Below, in pieces: positions 54,591-63,125 of a stretch of DNA of 64,000 nucleotides. How positions within the stretch are numbered: position 1 is the stretch's first letter; each line of letters opens with the position of its first letter. Origin of the DNA: Hymenobacter sp. J193 (GTDB lineage Bacteria; Bacteroidota; Bacteroidia; Cytophagales; Hymenobacteraceae); the NCBI RefSeq assembly GCF_024700075.1, contig NZ_JAJONE010000003.1:1-64000 (forward strand), in the 5' to 3' direction. Below the pieces are notes generated by a model, which did not search any database, was not told the DNA's origin, and saw only the letters and a program-made list of their open reading frames with translations. The position numbers and the translations under genes are program-made.

Positions 54591-56205
54591 ATGAATTCGA
54601 TCGAAGACATGACCCCCATCGGCGGGGGACAGCCTACTCCCCCACCGGTGCCGGCCCCGGAAGTTGAAAGCCCGACCCCTGCACCGGAAGCAGCCGCTGC
54701 CGCACCTGCGGCGGCGGAAAAGCCAGAGAAAGCAAAGGTAGACTGGGGCCAGAAGCTGCTCGACAACAAGCTTACGGTTCTTATTGCATTGGTCGTCCTA
54801 ATTGTGGGCGGTGTGGCCGCAATTTGGTTTTCCCTGGAAAGCGAGGCCGCCGTGCAGTCGCCTACGGCCGCTGCCTCGACGGAGCAAATGGATGCGCTTA
54901 CTCAGTCGCCTTCGCCGCCCGATACAAAAGAACCCCTCGCGGCGGTCGATCAGGCAATGGCTGAAAACGCCCGGCCCGCCCAGCAGGAAGAATTAGCCCC
55001 GGAGGATCTGCTTACCAGCGGACAAACGGCGCCGGCCCGGCCTACTGAGCCGCAACTGACTCCGGCCGAACAAGCCGCCAACCGGGCCCGAATGGCCGAT
55101 GCGGCGCGGGCGGCCAACACGGAGCAAGTGCAGGAAACCCGCCGTGACCCCTCCACGGGACAATACAGCCAGCAGACCGCTTCGCGTCAGCGGGTGCCGC
55201 TTAACAATGGCGCTGCTCCGCGGCGGGCGCAATGGTCGGCCACGTCCACGGGCAACCTGAATCAGGCAAGCGCCTATTCCCCCGGCCAACCCGGGATAAG
55301 GATGGGACGCCCTTCGAGACGAATGATGAGATTAACATGATGCTCCAGAACCTGCCCAAGGGCGTGCACGATAACTACGAGCGCATGACCGGGCGCCGAT
55401 ACCGGCCGCTGCTGGCCAGCCAGCAGCAGCAAGTCAGCGAGGCTGACATGCGCCGGGCCGAGATGGCCTACATACCTGGTATGGATGGGTTTAATACCGT
55501 TCGCTACCGGGGCAGCAACGCTAATCCGGCTGAGGAGGAAATGATCCTGCCCGATATTTTCTACCGCTGCAGTATTCAGGGTACCCAGGTGGTTCGCACC
55601 GGCTCGGTGGTTATGCTTCGACTTTCCGAGGAAGCCACTTTTGGGGGAGTAACCTTTCCTCGCAACATGATTTTCTCCGCCTTGGCTACGGTGGAGAGCA
55701 ATCGGGTCACGCTCACCATTGATCGGCTCGGGCAGTACAAGGTGGGCGTTGAGGTATACAACTACAGTTACATGCCAGGCATCATGATCGACCCGGCTAA
55801 ACGGGTGAAGCCCCAGGGCCAGGAAGGGCTGGGCAGTTCCATGATGCAGACGGGCTCACAGGAAATCAGCACGGCCATCATGCAAACCACGCAGGCCGCC
55901 AACTCCTGGAAGGGTATCGCCGGGCGTGCCGGCGTCACCATGCTGGGGCGTTTGCCGCGTGGTGGCGTGCGCCTGCGCGACGTGACACTGCCCGATGGCT
56001 ACCCGGTACTGCTTACCCGCCCCGGAAAAATTGCCAGCGCTTACCAGCAAGGCGGCCTGACGCAAACTTCGGGTCCGATGGGCCAGGATGGCAACCCGAT
56101 GCAAAGCCCGCTGATGCAGGGCGTTGGTCAGGGGGCTACCCTGGGCAGCCTGGCTATGACAACCTGCCCCCCGCCTACGCGACGCCTGAAGCTCCTAGGC
56201 GGTAA
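54591..56205 (+). pseudogene. traM: Conjugative transfer protein TraM (VirB10-like), two -1 indels
   Basis: The ATG at 54591 gives a Pro/Ala-rich cytoplasmic N-terminus, one membrane helix (LTVLIALVVLIVGGVAAIWF), and a periplasmic linker. The frame breaks near 55297; one more G in the GGG run restores PGQPGDKDGTPFETNDEINMM. The conserved TraM C-terminal beta-barrel domain follows (ILPDIFYRCSIQGTQVVRTGSVVMLRLSEEATFGGVTFPRNMIFSALATVESNRVTLTIDRL). A second missing base near 56150 restores GYDNLPPAYATPEAPRR and the stop at 56205. Restored length is 538 residues. TraM spans the periplasm of the mating channel. Given intact neighbours, sequencing error is likely. Confidence 0.88.
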
Positions 56206-56320
56206 CTCCTCTTTTTGCTGCTCTTCTCCTGGTTAGCCCGGCGTTACTCTAGGCGGCCCGTGAGTGCTCCGTCAGCTGGCCGGCGAGGGGCCGTTTTTTG
56301 TTCACCTAACCTTTCTACCC

Positions 56321-57226
56321 ATGAAAAACTTTAAGAAAGCAGTAGTCGCACTTTGCTTCGGGACGGCGCTGGCCGTTACCCCGCGCCCAGCGGCGGCGCA
56401 ATGGCTGACTACCGACTTGCCGCACATCGCGACCCAGGTTGCCGAGTTCGCCAAAAAGGCCCGTGACTGGGTTAAAACAGTTGAAAACTACAAAATCATC
56501 CAGGATGCCAGAAGCATTGCCGGCGTAACCAAGGATATATCCGGGCGCATCCGTGACATTACCGGCGAAGTCCGCTCGCTGACGGAGGACGGACTGTCGC
56601 TGCAGCGGCAGATCCGGGAAGACCTGAAAAAGGTAGTTGCCATCAAGGACCTGAAAATATCCAATATGCGGGACCTGAAAACGCTGGTAACCAACCTGGC
56701 CAACATCAAGCTGGGCCAGGCTTTGCCTTCCCTGGGCCAGGGCTCCAGCTTCGGGCAACGGTTGGCCTCGGCCACCGATGCTGATGCCGTACAGGTGAAG
56801 GAGATGTTCAACGTCGTATCGAGCACGTCAGGCACTCGGCGGAACGTACTGGAGATGCAGGAGCAAAAGGAACTGGCGGTGCTGAACACGCTGGCCCTGG
56901 AAAACAGCAGCCAGCAGGAGAAAGTGGCGATGGCTTTCCGCTACAAGAAAATGGCGGATGAAATGTCCGCCCAGGCCGTGGAGCTGCAGGACGGGCTGAA
57001 CACGCCCAACAAGTTCTCGATGACGGATGGGGAACGGGTGCTGGCTCATGCCCGCGCAGCGGATAACATGGCGAAGGCCCAGGAATACCGGGAAAAAGCT
57101 GAATCGTTGCTCGCGGCCTCGGCTGTAAAGGGCCCGACGCAGCTGGCCACGGAGCAGGCCGTGTCGGAGCAGGTGTTTGTCGCCTCGATGCAGGGCATGC
57201 TGGAGACGCAGCACTCCAGCTTCTAA
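56321..57226 (+). CDS. DUF4141/TrbJ-like periplasmic conjugation protein (VirB5-like)
   Basis: Starting at ATG 56321, the 301-residue protein has a signal peptide (FKKAVVALCFGTALAVTPRPAAAQW). A long helical body follows (DLPHIATQVAEFAKKARDWVKTVENYKIIQDARSIAG...; RYKKMADEMSAQAVELQDGLNTPNKFSMTDGERVLAHARAADNMAKAQEYREKAE). This is the pattern of VirB5/TrbJ-type pilus-associated proteins, in Bacteroidota annotated DUF4141 or TraI. Some relatives are called TraI, so I leave the symbol blank. The first 55 upstream codons of the frame lack a good start. Confidence 0.72.
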   Translation: MKNFKKAVVALCFGTALAVTPRPAAAQWLTTDLPHIATQVAEFAKKARDWVKTVENYKIIQDARSIAGVTKDISGRIRDITGEVRSLTEDGLSLQRQIREDLKKVVAIKDLKISNMRDLKTLVTNLANIKLGQALPSLGQGSSFGQRLASATDADAVQVKEMFNVVSSTSGTRRNVLEMQEQKELAVLNTLALENSSQQEKVAMAFRYKKMADEMSAQAVELQDGLNTPNKFSMTDGERVLAHARAADNMAKAQEYREKAESLLAASAVKGPTQLATEQAVSEQVFVASMQGMLETQHSSF

Positions 57227-57283
57227 CGCTGTGCTTCAACGAACCTAGTGACTCTTTTACTCTCAGGTACTAACTCTACATCT

Positions 57284-57853
57284 ATGAACCCACTTCTGCG
57301 CGTCGCCCTTTTCGGCGCGGTTTGCATATTGGGCCTGGTGCGGCCGATGGCTGCCCATGCTCAGCGCGAGGTCAAGCATCTTAACAGCCTTACTCTGCAG
57401 TATGGCAAGGCCTCGGAAGGCACTTACTACCGATTCGGTTACTCGCGCTTCCTGTCCGATAAAGTCCGCTTCGACGTGGTAGCCCTACGCGAATCCGGTC
57501 GGGAAGATCACCCAAAAACGGGCCTCAATACCCCCTACTACGGGTATGACTTAGGCTTAGGAATCGCACCAAAGCTATTCCGCTTGGGGGAGGCCGTGTA
57601 CGTGCACCTGCCGCTGCAGCTGCACGGGCGCTACGACCGAATGACTCAATCATTAACAGAGGCCAGCGGCGGCCACCGGGAAGTAACACAAGGGTTCTCG
57701 GCCGGGCCGGAAATTGGAGTTACGGCTGATGTGTACCTGACTAACTGGGTTTCGTTGTCGGGCCAGGCATCGCAGGGATACCTGGCCTTTCGCCCTCCCG
57801 TCACTAGCTGGCCGCGCTATTACGGCGGGGGGATACGCTTCCATTTTCGCTAA
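57284..57853 (+). CDS. TraO-like outer-membrane conjugation protein
   Basis: The 189-residue protein starts at ATG 57284 with a signal peptide (LLRVALFGAVCILGLVRPMAAHAQ). It continues as an eight-strand-like outer-membrane barrel (LNSLTLQYGKASEGTYYRFGYSRFLSDKVRFDVVAL; YGYDLGLGIAPKLFRLGEAVYVHLPLQLHGRYDRM) ending in the Arg-Phe-x-Phe-Arg pattern typical of beta-barrels. Its position as the last gene before a strong terminator and the strand pattern fit TraO of Bacteroidota transfer operons. Confidence 0.72.
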   Translation: MNPLLRVALFGAVCILGLVRPMAAHAQREVKHLNSLTLQYGKASEGTYYRFGYSRFLSDKVRFDVVALRESGREDHPKTGLNTPYYGYDLGLGIAPKLFRLGEAVYVHLPLQLHGRYDRMTQSLTEASGGHREVTQGFSAGPEIGVTADVYLTNWVSLSGQASQGYLAFRPPVTSWPRYYGGGIRFHFR

Positions 57854-57901
57854 GAAACGGGTACCTTTACTGAGCTATGCAATAGCTTAACGGTACTGAT
57901 G

Positions 57902-57937
57902 AAAAAGCCCCTTGGCCTATTGGTCAAGGGGCTTTTT
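57902..57937 (+). terminator. Rho-independent terminator of the tra operon
   Basis: A 13-bp stem AAAAAGCCCCTTG/CAAGGGGCTTTTT (57902-57914 with 57925-57937), 48 bases after the traO-like stop, ends in five T's. Confidence 0.93.
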
Positions 57938-58078
57938 ACATTTCATGGGTATTAATACAGGTATCGGCCAGAGGCAAGCTATTGCCTCCTGCAGGACTTC
58001 CGTTGCCGGGGGTGAAAAGAAAGAACATACTGGCATGGCTGCGCCGGAAGCCGTTGCTTTGGCAAAACGACTGAAACT

Positions 58079-58843
58079 ATGAATCCACATCGTCAAGTGC
58101 GGCTGCTACGCCAGAAACAAGGAATTACTCAGCAACAGATTGCCGATCATCTGTGCATGAGCCGCCCGGCGTTCAATAAGCTGGAGAATGGGAAAACCGG
58201 TATGGCCGTGGAGATGCTGCAGCGCATTGCGAAGTTTCTGCACGTGCCCGTTAGCCAGCTGCTACAGGGAATGCCTGAGCCGGCAAGCACAGCCTGGACC
58301 GACATTGATATGATGCTGGAAATGACTTATCACCATCTATCCTGGGACAAGCTGAAAGTTGTAGCCTATGATGATCTGACGCCGGCGCAATTGGCATTAC
58401 TGGCAATAAAAGGGTTCGCCAGCCGCAATACCTATGAGGACACGCCTTTAGGAGGCCGCCTTTACGCCTACGGCCCCCAACACGTAGCTGATTTGATGCT
58501 ATATAACTTGGGAATGTCCACCCTTTTTGAACAAGACCTGGTCAATTCCTCGGAGTGGAAACAGCGGTACCAGTTGTTCAAGCAGGCCCGCGCAGCGGGC
58601 CTTACGGAACCTGAACCCGAAGTGGATGAGCAGGAATACTTCGTTGTCTTTCATATCGGCTTGGAGATGCCCGACCGTACTGAAACATCCGTGCAGCTGG
58701 CGGAGCGCGATATTCCCGATGGTATGGATGAGCATGAGGCCTTGGAAAGGCTCATTCTCAAAGCCGGCGCCCTGGATGGCTACATCGGCGCCTTTTCACT
58801 TACTGGATACGATCCCTTCACTGAAATTGTCACTACGCTATAG
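58079..58843 (+). CDS. XRE-family transcriptional regulator
   Basis: The 254-residue protein has a Cro/CI-type helix-turn-helix at residues 5-62 (VRLLRQKQGITQQQIADHLCMSRPAFNKLENGKTGMAVEMLQRIAKFLHVPVSQLLQ). An acidic C-terminal region of about 180 residues follows, with no recognised ligand domain (EVDEQEYFVVFHIGLEMPDRTETSVQLAERDIPDGMDEHEALERLI). It lies between the tra terminator and a region with two operator-like dyads identical in type to those before the tra operon. It is therefore a candidate transfer regulator, by inference from position. Confidence 0.85.
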   Translation: MNPHRQVRLLRQKQGITQQQIADHLCMSRPAFNKLENGKTGMAVEMLQRIAKFLHVPVSQLLQGMPEPASTAWTDIDMMLEMTYHHLSWDKLKVVAYDDLTPAQLALLAIKGFASRNTYEDTPLGGRLYAYGPQHVADLMLYNLGMSTLFEQDLVNSSEWKQRYQLFKQARAAGLTEPEPEVDEQEYFVVFHIGLEMPDRTETSVQLAERDIPDGMDEHEALERLILKAGALDGYIGAFSLTGYDPFTEIVTTL

Positions 58844-58960
58844 GTGCCTTTTCCTCGCTACCAATTGTGGCCACTACGGTTCACATATAGCACCAACTTC
58901 GGGATTTTTAGCCCTTAGGGGTTTATCTCGTCTGTAGCCCTCTACCCTCTGTTACGCCAA

Positions 58961-58987
58961 CGGCCTGTATTCACAGGCCGTTTTTTT
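58961..58987 (+). terminator. Rho-independent terminator of the XRE gene
   Basis: CGGCCTG (58961-58967) pairs with CAGGCCG (58974-58980) around a 6-nt loop, followed by seven T's. Confidence 0.9.
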
Positions 58988-58997
58988 GCGCCCTAAT

Positions 58998-59060
58998 GCA
59001 ACTATAATTAATCGCATTATCGCCTTGAAATAACTTACTTGCAACTAGAATTAATTGCGT
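58998..59060. promoter_or_regulatory. Two operator-like dyads upstream of the 59127 gene
   Basis: GCAACTATAATTAATCGCAT (58998-59017) and GCAACTAGAATTAATTGCGT (59041-59060) match at 17 of 20 positions. They are 43 bases apart, about four helical turns. They share the motif at 47063-47173, suggesting one regulator for both loci. Confidence 0.55.
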
Positions 59061-59126
59061 TCACATTTTCCCCAAATCATTTATGCCTACGCTTCTCTCA
59101 CCCTTCACGCTTTCAGCTCCGCCAGT

Positions 59127-60143
59127 ATGGAAATGCACTCTACCCTAACCGCTGGCACCGACTCCTCGGGCCTACTTCCCTCCTGCCACTGGAGTTGGCA
59201 GGATCAACTGTTACCAGCTCCGCTTATAAGTCTTGACCTAGCGGAAGTCGTGGCCCTGGGCCTGCTCAGGCAGCAACCGGAAACGCGGGGTCTGGTAGGC
59301 ATCAGCGTCGCGCAGGTCATCGAGACGCTACGTGCGGCGGGCATCTCGACCAGTTTGCTGCTACTAACTGGCCGAGACCAGCTCGTGCCTGACCTGGTGC
59401 TCCAGACCACGCCGGATGAAGCCGCCGCCTTCGACGCGCTGCACGCGCAGGTTCTGTGCGCACCGCAACCTGCCGAAGACCTGGAAGCAGCCACGTGGCT
59501 TCGCCAGCGCCGGTTATCACACTTACGTCTGCTGGCCATGGGCAAGGAATCCGCCCAGGTGTTCCTTCCGGACTTGGATGCCGGTTGGCAATCGCCCGCG
59601 ACTGGGAAAGTAGTCCAGCCCTCTATGCTTCGTTGGTTGCTCCAGTCAACGCCCCTGCTATTGGCTGGGGCAGTGTCCATGGTAGTGTATATCTACAACG
59701 CCGGTCCAAGCCCTGCCTTATGGCCCCTTTTTCTGCTGCCCCTGCTCGGCGCGATGGGGTTTGGAGGCCTGCTGTTCCGGCGTCTCTCCTCCTACCGGCA
59801 GTCGGTTGCGCAGGCTTGGCTGGCCCGCCCCGCCCGTTTGCGTCCCAACTCGGTAGCGGTAGCACGAAACCTGGCCCGCCGCCCGTGGCAGCTGCTGTAT
59901 CTGCCGGTCCTGCTGGTACTGGGCGCCTTCGTAGCGCTGCTGCTGCTGCTGGCCGGCTCTATGCTGACGACCATCAGCTCGATGACCCTACCCATCGCCG
60001 CGGCCGTGGTGCTGCTGCTTGGCCTGACCTACCGTTCGGGGCGCAAGTACCTGAACGAAACCCGTGAGCATATCCAGCTGCTGCCGGCGCCGCTGTTGCC
60101 GGTGAATCTGAGTGAGCTGTGGCTTCCCTATCTCTACTACTAG
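59127..60143 (+). CDS. Integral membrane protein, 338 aa
   Basis: ATG 59127 (MEMHSTLTAGTDSSG) is chosen because the upstream part of the frame overlaps the operator dyads. Residues 1-190 are soluble (LDLAEVVALGLLRQQPETRGLVGISVAQVIETLRAAGIST..., TWLRQRRLSHLRLLAMGKES). Then come four membrane segments: STPLLLAGAVSMVVYIYNAG, LWPLFLLPLLGAMGFGGLLF, LLYLPVLLVLGAFVALLLLLAG and MTLPIAAAVVLLLGLTY. The family is not recognised. It sits under the predicted tra-type operators, so it may be co-regulated with transfer. Confidence 0.65.
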   Translation: MEMHSTLTAGTDSSGLLPSCHWSWQDQLLPAPLISLDLAEVVALGLLRQQPETRGLVGISVAQVIETLRAAGISTSLLLLTGRDQLVPDLVLQTTPDEAAAFDALHAQVLCAPQPAEDLEAATWLRQRRLSHLRLLAMGKESAQVFLPDLDAGWQSPATGKVVQPSMLRWLLQSTPLLLAGAVSMVVYIYNAGPSPALWPLFLLPLLGAMGFGGLLFRRLSSYRQSVAQAWLARPARLRPNSVAVARNLARRPWQLLYLPVLLVLGAFVALLLLLAGSMLTTISSMTLPIAAAVVLLLGLTYRSGRKYLNETREHIQLLPAPLLPVNLSELWLPYLYY

Positions 60144-60150
60144 CCGCCTC

Positions 60151-60450
60151 ATGAATCACCTCTCTTCTCGCTCTGTTTTCACCCCGGTAGTACTGGCCGG
60201 TGGCTGCTCGATGCTTGTGCGTCGGGTACATCAATGGGTGTATCAGCCGCTTGCTACGGCTCCGCCTGCTCCGAATTATGCCGCTATGCGGCCCTGCGCA
60301 TTGAGGCCACACGCTGCCCGCCTGCGCGGCCGCCGGCAGCGCCGCACGTTGTTGCGCCGCAACCTGCGGAACCTGGTTGCGGTGGCCCTGATCATGGCCG
60401 GTACCACACTACTCGCCTCGGCCTTCAGTTTCAGCCTGTTTCGTGGTTAG
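60151..60450 (+). CDS. Small basic membrane protein, 99 aa
   Basis: Starting eight bases after the preceding stop (ATG 60151), the product has an Arg-rich middle (RPHAARLRGRRQRRTLLRRNLRNL) and a C-terminal membrane segment (LVAVALIMAGTTLLASAFSFSLF). The close spacing suggests an operon with the membrane protein upstream. The family is not recognised. Confidence 0.55.
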   Translation: MNHLSSRSVFTPVVLAGGCSMLVRRVHQWVYQPLATAPPAPNYAAMRPCALRPHAARLRGRRQRRTLLRRNLRNLVAVALIMAGTTLLASAFSFSLFRG

Positions 60451-60485
60451 TGCTGCGGCTTCCTCTCTTCTTTTCCTGTCTTACC

Positions 60486-63014
60486 ATGAACATCATTCTC
60501 AAAGCCTGGGGGCTGCTGCTTTTTCTTTGCTGCTCCTACTCGGCCTACGCAGTAGTACCGCCACCTGACACGGCCCTCCATCTACCGGTTACCTCACCTC
60601 CCAGTTGCAACCAGGTGACTATTGCCTGGACCTCAGCGACTGCATCGCCCTCCAGTGGCTATCATGGCAAACGTAGCCTGCTTGTTTTGCAGGCCGTTTC
60701 GGCTACTAACGCAATGCCGGAGCCTGAACAAGGTATTACCTACATTTCCAGCTCCTATTTTGGGGCCGGGCAACAGTTGGCACCGGGTCAGTTTGTCGTA
60801 TATGCCGATAGTGGCCAAGCTACTACCATCAGCGGGCTGCAGGCTAATACCGAATACCGAGCCGACGTGTTTGCCTATTACGATTCTACTTCCCTTGACG
60901 CTGCATCCGGCCCGGTATATAGCCCGTTGGTCACGACGGCAACTCTCTACTTTACTACTCCTGACTGCTCCTCATCTACGCCGCCGAGCCTTGGGGCATC
61001 GGGGGCGTCGGCTTCGATTGTAGATTGCTCAACTGCGCAACTGACGTGTATCCCAGGTAACGGTGATGGCCGGCTGTTTGTAATTCAACGACTACCCAGC
61101 GGGGCCGATAGGGTCAGCCTGAGTACCGAGCCCCAACCCGGTCAATTCTACTTCCCCAATTATCTCTACGGGCAGGGCCAGGCGGTGGCCCCGGATACCT
61201 ACGCGATGTATCTGGGTCCCGACTCGACGGCCACTCTGTACGGCCTGATCCCTGGAGAACGGTATAAGTTCGTTGCCTATGAATACCAGACCGAGCGGGA
61301 TGGAACCGGGGGCAATATGTTTACGAATCCAGGCTACGCTGCGCCCGTGGACACGGCTTATTTCACCGTTCCCCGCTGCAGCACTACGGAACCGCTGGTA
61401 GCGGCTTCGAGCGCAGCTCAGAGTGATACAACCACTACGACCGCCCGGGTACGGTGGACCAACGGCAATGGCGTACGGCGCCTTGTCGTTATTAATCAAA
61501 TTGCCTTCAGCAATGGGCTGATGCTTCCCCAGCAAAACACGCTTTACCAGGGCGCTACTGCCTTTGGCCAGGGCAGTCAAACGCAGCCCGGTACCTTCGT
61601 GGTGTACGCCGGGCAGGACAGCAGCGTGACGGTTTCTAACCTGGAACCTGATACGTACTACCAGCTGGCAGTATATGAGTACAATGTAGACCAGCGTGGT
61701 TTACCTACCTATCTACTCAGCCAGGCACCGGCCTATACCCTGGTTAAAACGTACCCGGAACCAGAGCCTGTGGCACCGTCTGACCTACGGGTAAACTACT
61801 CTGTGCCCTTTTCCTACAATCAAGGCCTGACCCAGGTAAGCTGGAAGCCCGGCACCGGGTCGCACTACGTGGTGTTTGCTCAGGAAGTGCGCGAAGGGCA
61901 GCAAGCCCTGTATGAGCCAGTAGACGGAATTCTGTATAACCAAAAACTGAATAATGACTTTAGCCCTGCTGCTCGCGTAGGAGATAAAACATACATCCTC
62001 TCCAGGAGTACCTACTCTAGCAGTGGTGCTGATACGATAGTATACCTGCGCAACCTCACTATCGGACACGTCTACGAGCTTGCCATTTTCGAGTATGTGT
62101 TGGATGGCAACGGCCTACCAAAGTACACGGGAAGTTTGCCAATGGCCTTCCGTGCCGCTAGGATGGAGCCGGTTCTGCAAGGTGAACTAATCAACGACGT
62201 CCCTACTTTGACCTGGACCGTAGGTGGCCACTATCATGCTGAGCACTTCCGGATTTTTGCGTCCCAGGACAACACCCAGTTTCTACCTCTCGGCCCGGGT
62301 ATACCCATTGCGCAAGACAGTTCGGTGAGCCGTGTTGCGTTGACGCGGCAGTTATCCGCCATTACCGTACCTACCTACTTCAAGGTCGAGATGTACCACC
62401 GGGATGGCCAATGGCTGTATTCCAATACTATTCTTATTTCGCCCGGCAAACCATTACCGGTTGAACTGCTCCGCTTATCTGGCCAAGTAAGTGAAGCGAA
62501 CCGCGCAACCCTCAACTGGAGTACCGCCCAGGAAAAGAACAGCGCGTACTTTAGTGTAGAGCGAAGTCTGGATGGACTCCACTTTGTACCGGTCGGGCGC
62601 CAACTCGCGGCCGGCACCTCGACGCAGCAACGTGCTTACCGCCTGGTGGACCCTCACCCACTGGAGCAGTTGACCTATTACCGCCTGCACCAGGTAGATC
62701 AGGATGGCGCGGCTATCTACTCTGAAAGTATCACGTTGCAGCCGGCTCGGCAGCCCCTGCAGCTGAAGGTTTGGCCGAATCCGGCGCACGCCGGCAAGCA
62801 AGCCTCCCTGCACTTAACCGGCCTGGATCATCAGGCCGGTCAGGTCCTGGTTTATATTCGGACCCTCACCGGCCAGTTGCTGCACCATAGGCAGCTGCAG
62901 GCCTCTCCTCTTGTCGAATTGAGGTGGTCGCTGGCTCACTACCCTCCGGGCGTCTACCTAATTGAAGTTCAAACCTCTGTTGGGCGTCATGTCGCCCGGT
63001 TAGTGATAGAGTAG
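60486..63014 (+). CDS. T9SS-secreted multi-FnIII-like surface protein
   Basis: ATG 60486 gives a signal peptide (IILKAWGLLLFLCCSYSAYA). The 842-residue protein has four to five tandem fibronectin type III-like modules (TSPPSCNQVTIAWTSATAS...; QVSWKPGTGSHYVVFAQEV...; ISGLQANTEYRADVFAYY; VSNLEPDTYYQLAVYEYN). A LNWSTAQEKNSAYFSVERSLDGLHFVPVGR region and a T9SS type A sorting domain (LQLKVWPNPAHAGKQASLHL...PPGVYLIEVQTSVGRHVARLVIE) follow. It should be exported by T9SS and fixed at the surface, perhaps aiding mating-pair contact (inference from position). The frame is intact. Confidence 0.88.
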   Translation: MNIILKAWGLLLFLCCSYSAYAVVPPPDTALHLPVTSPPSCNQVTIAWTSATASPSSGYHGKRSLLVLQAVSATNAMPEPEQGITYISSSYFGAGQQLAPGQFVVYADSGQATTISGLQANTEYRADVFAYYDSTSLDAASGPVYSPLVTTATLYFTTPDCSSSTPPSLGASGASASIVDCSTAQLTCIPGNGDGRLFVIQRLPSGADRVSLSTEPQPGQFYFPNYLYGQGQAVAPDTYAMYLGPDSTATLYGLIPGERYKFVAYEYQTERDGTGGNMFTNPGYAAPVDTAYFTVPRCSTTEPLVAASSAAQSDTTTTTARVRWTNGNGVRRLVVINQIAFSNGLMLPQQNTLYQGATAFGQGSQTQPGTFVVYAGQDSSVTVSNLEPDTYYQLAVYEYNVDQRGLPTYLLSQAPAYTLVKTYPEPEPVAPSDLRVNYSVPFSYNQGLTQVSWKPGTGSHYVVFAQEVREGQQALYEPVDGILYNQKLNNDFSPAARVGDKTYILSRSTYSSSGADTIVYLRNLTIGHVYELAIFEYVLDGNGLPKYTGSLPMAFRAARMEPVLQGELINDVPTLTWTVGGHYHAEHFRIFASQDNTQFLPLGPGIPIAQDSSVSRVALTRQLSAITVPTYFKVEMYHRDGQWLYSNTILISPGKPLPVELLRLSGQVSEANRATLNWSTAQEKNSAYFSVERSLDGLHFVPVGRQLAAGTSTQQRAYRLVDPHPLEQLTYYRLHQVDQDGAAIYSESITLQPARQPLQLKVWPNPAHAGKQASLHLTGLDHQAGQVLVYIRTLTGQLLHHRQLQASPLVELRWSLAHYPPGVYLIEVQTSVGRHVARLVIE

Positions 63015-63050
63015 CGTGTGGTAGCCTTTGCTGTTCTTTTCCTTTACAAT

Positions 63051-63090
63051 AAACAAAGAGAGCCGGCTGCGCAGCCGGCTCTCTTTGTTT
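63051..63090. terminator. 40-bp perfect palindrome, bidirectional terminator
   Basis: The sequence is self-complementary across 40 bases (AAACAAAGAGAGCCGGCTGC and its reverse complement). It lies between the convergent FnIII gene and the Fic-like gene, with A/T-rich outer ends suited to termination both ways. Confidence 0.85.
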
Positions 63091-63125
63091 GTACCCCCAC
63101 ATATGGAGGCAAGGAGTAGTTGAAT

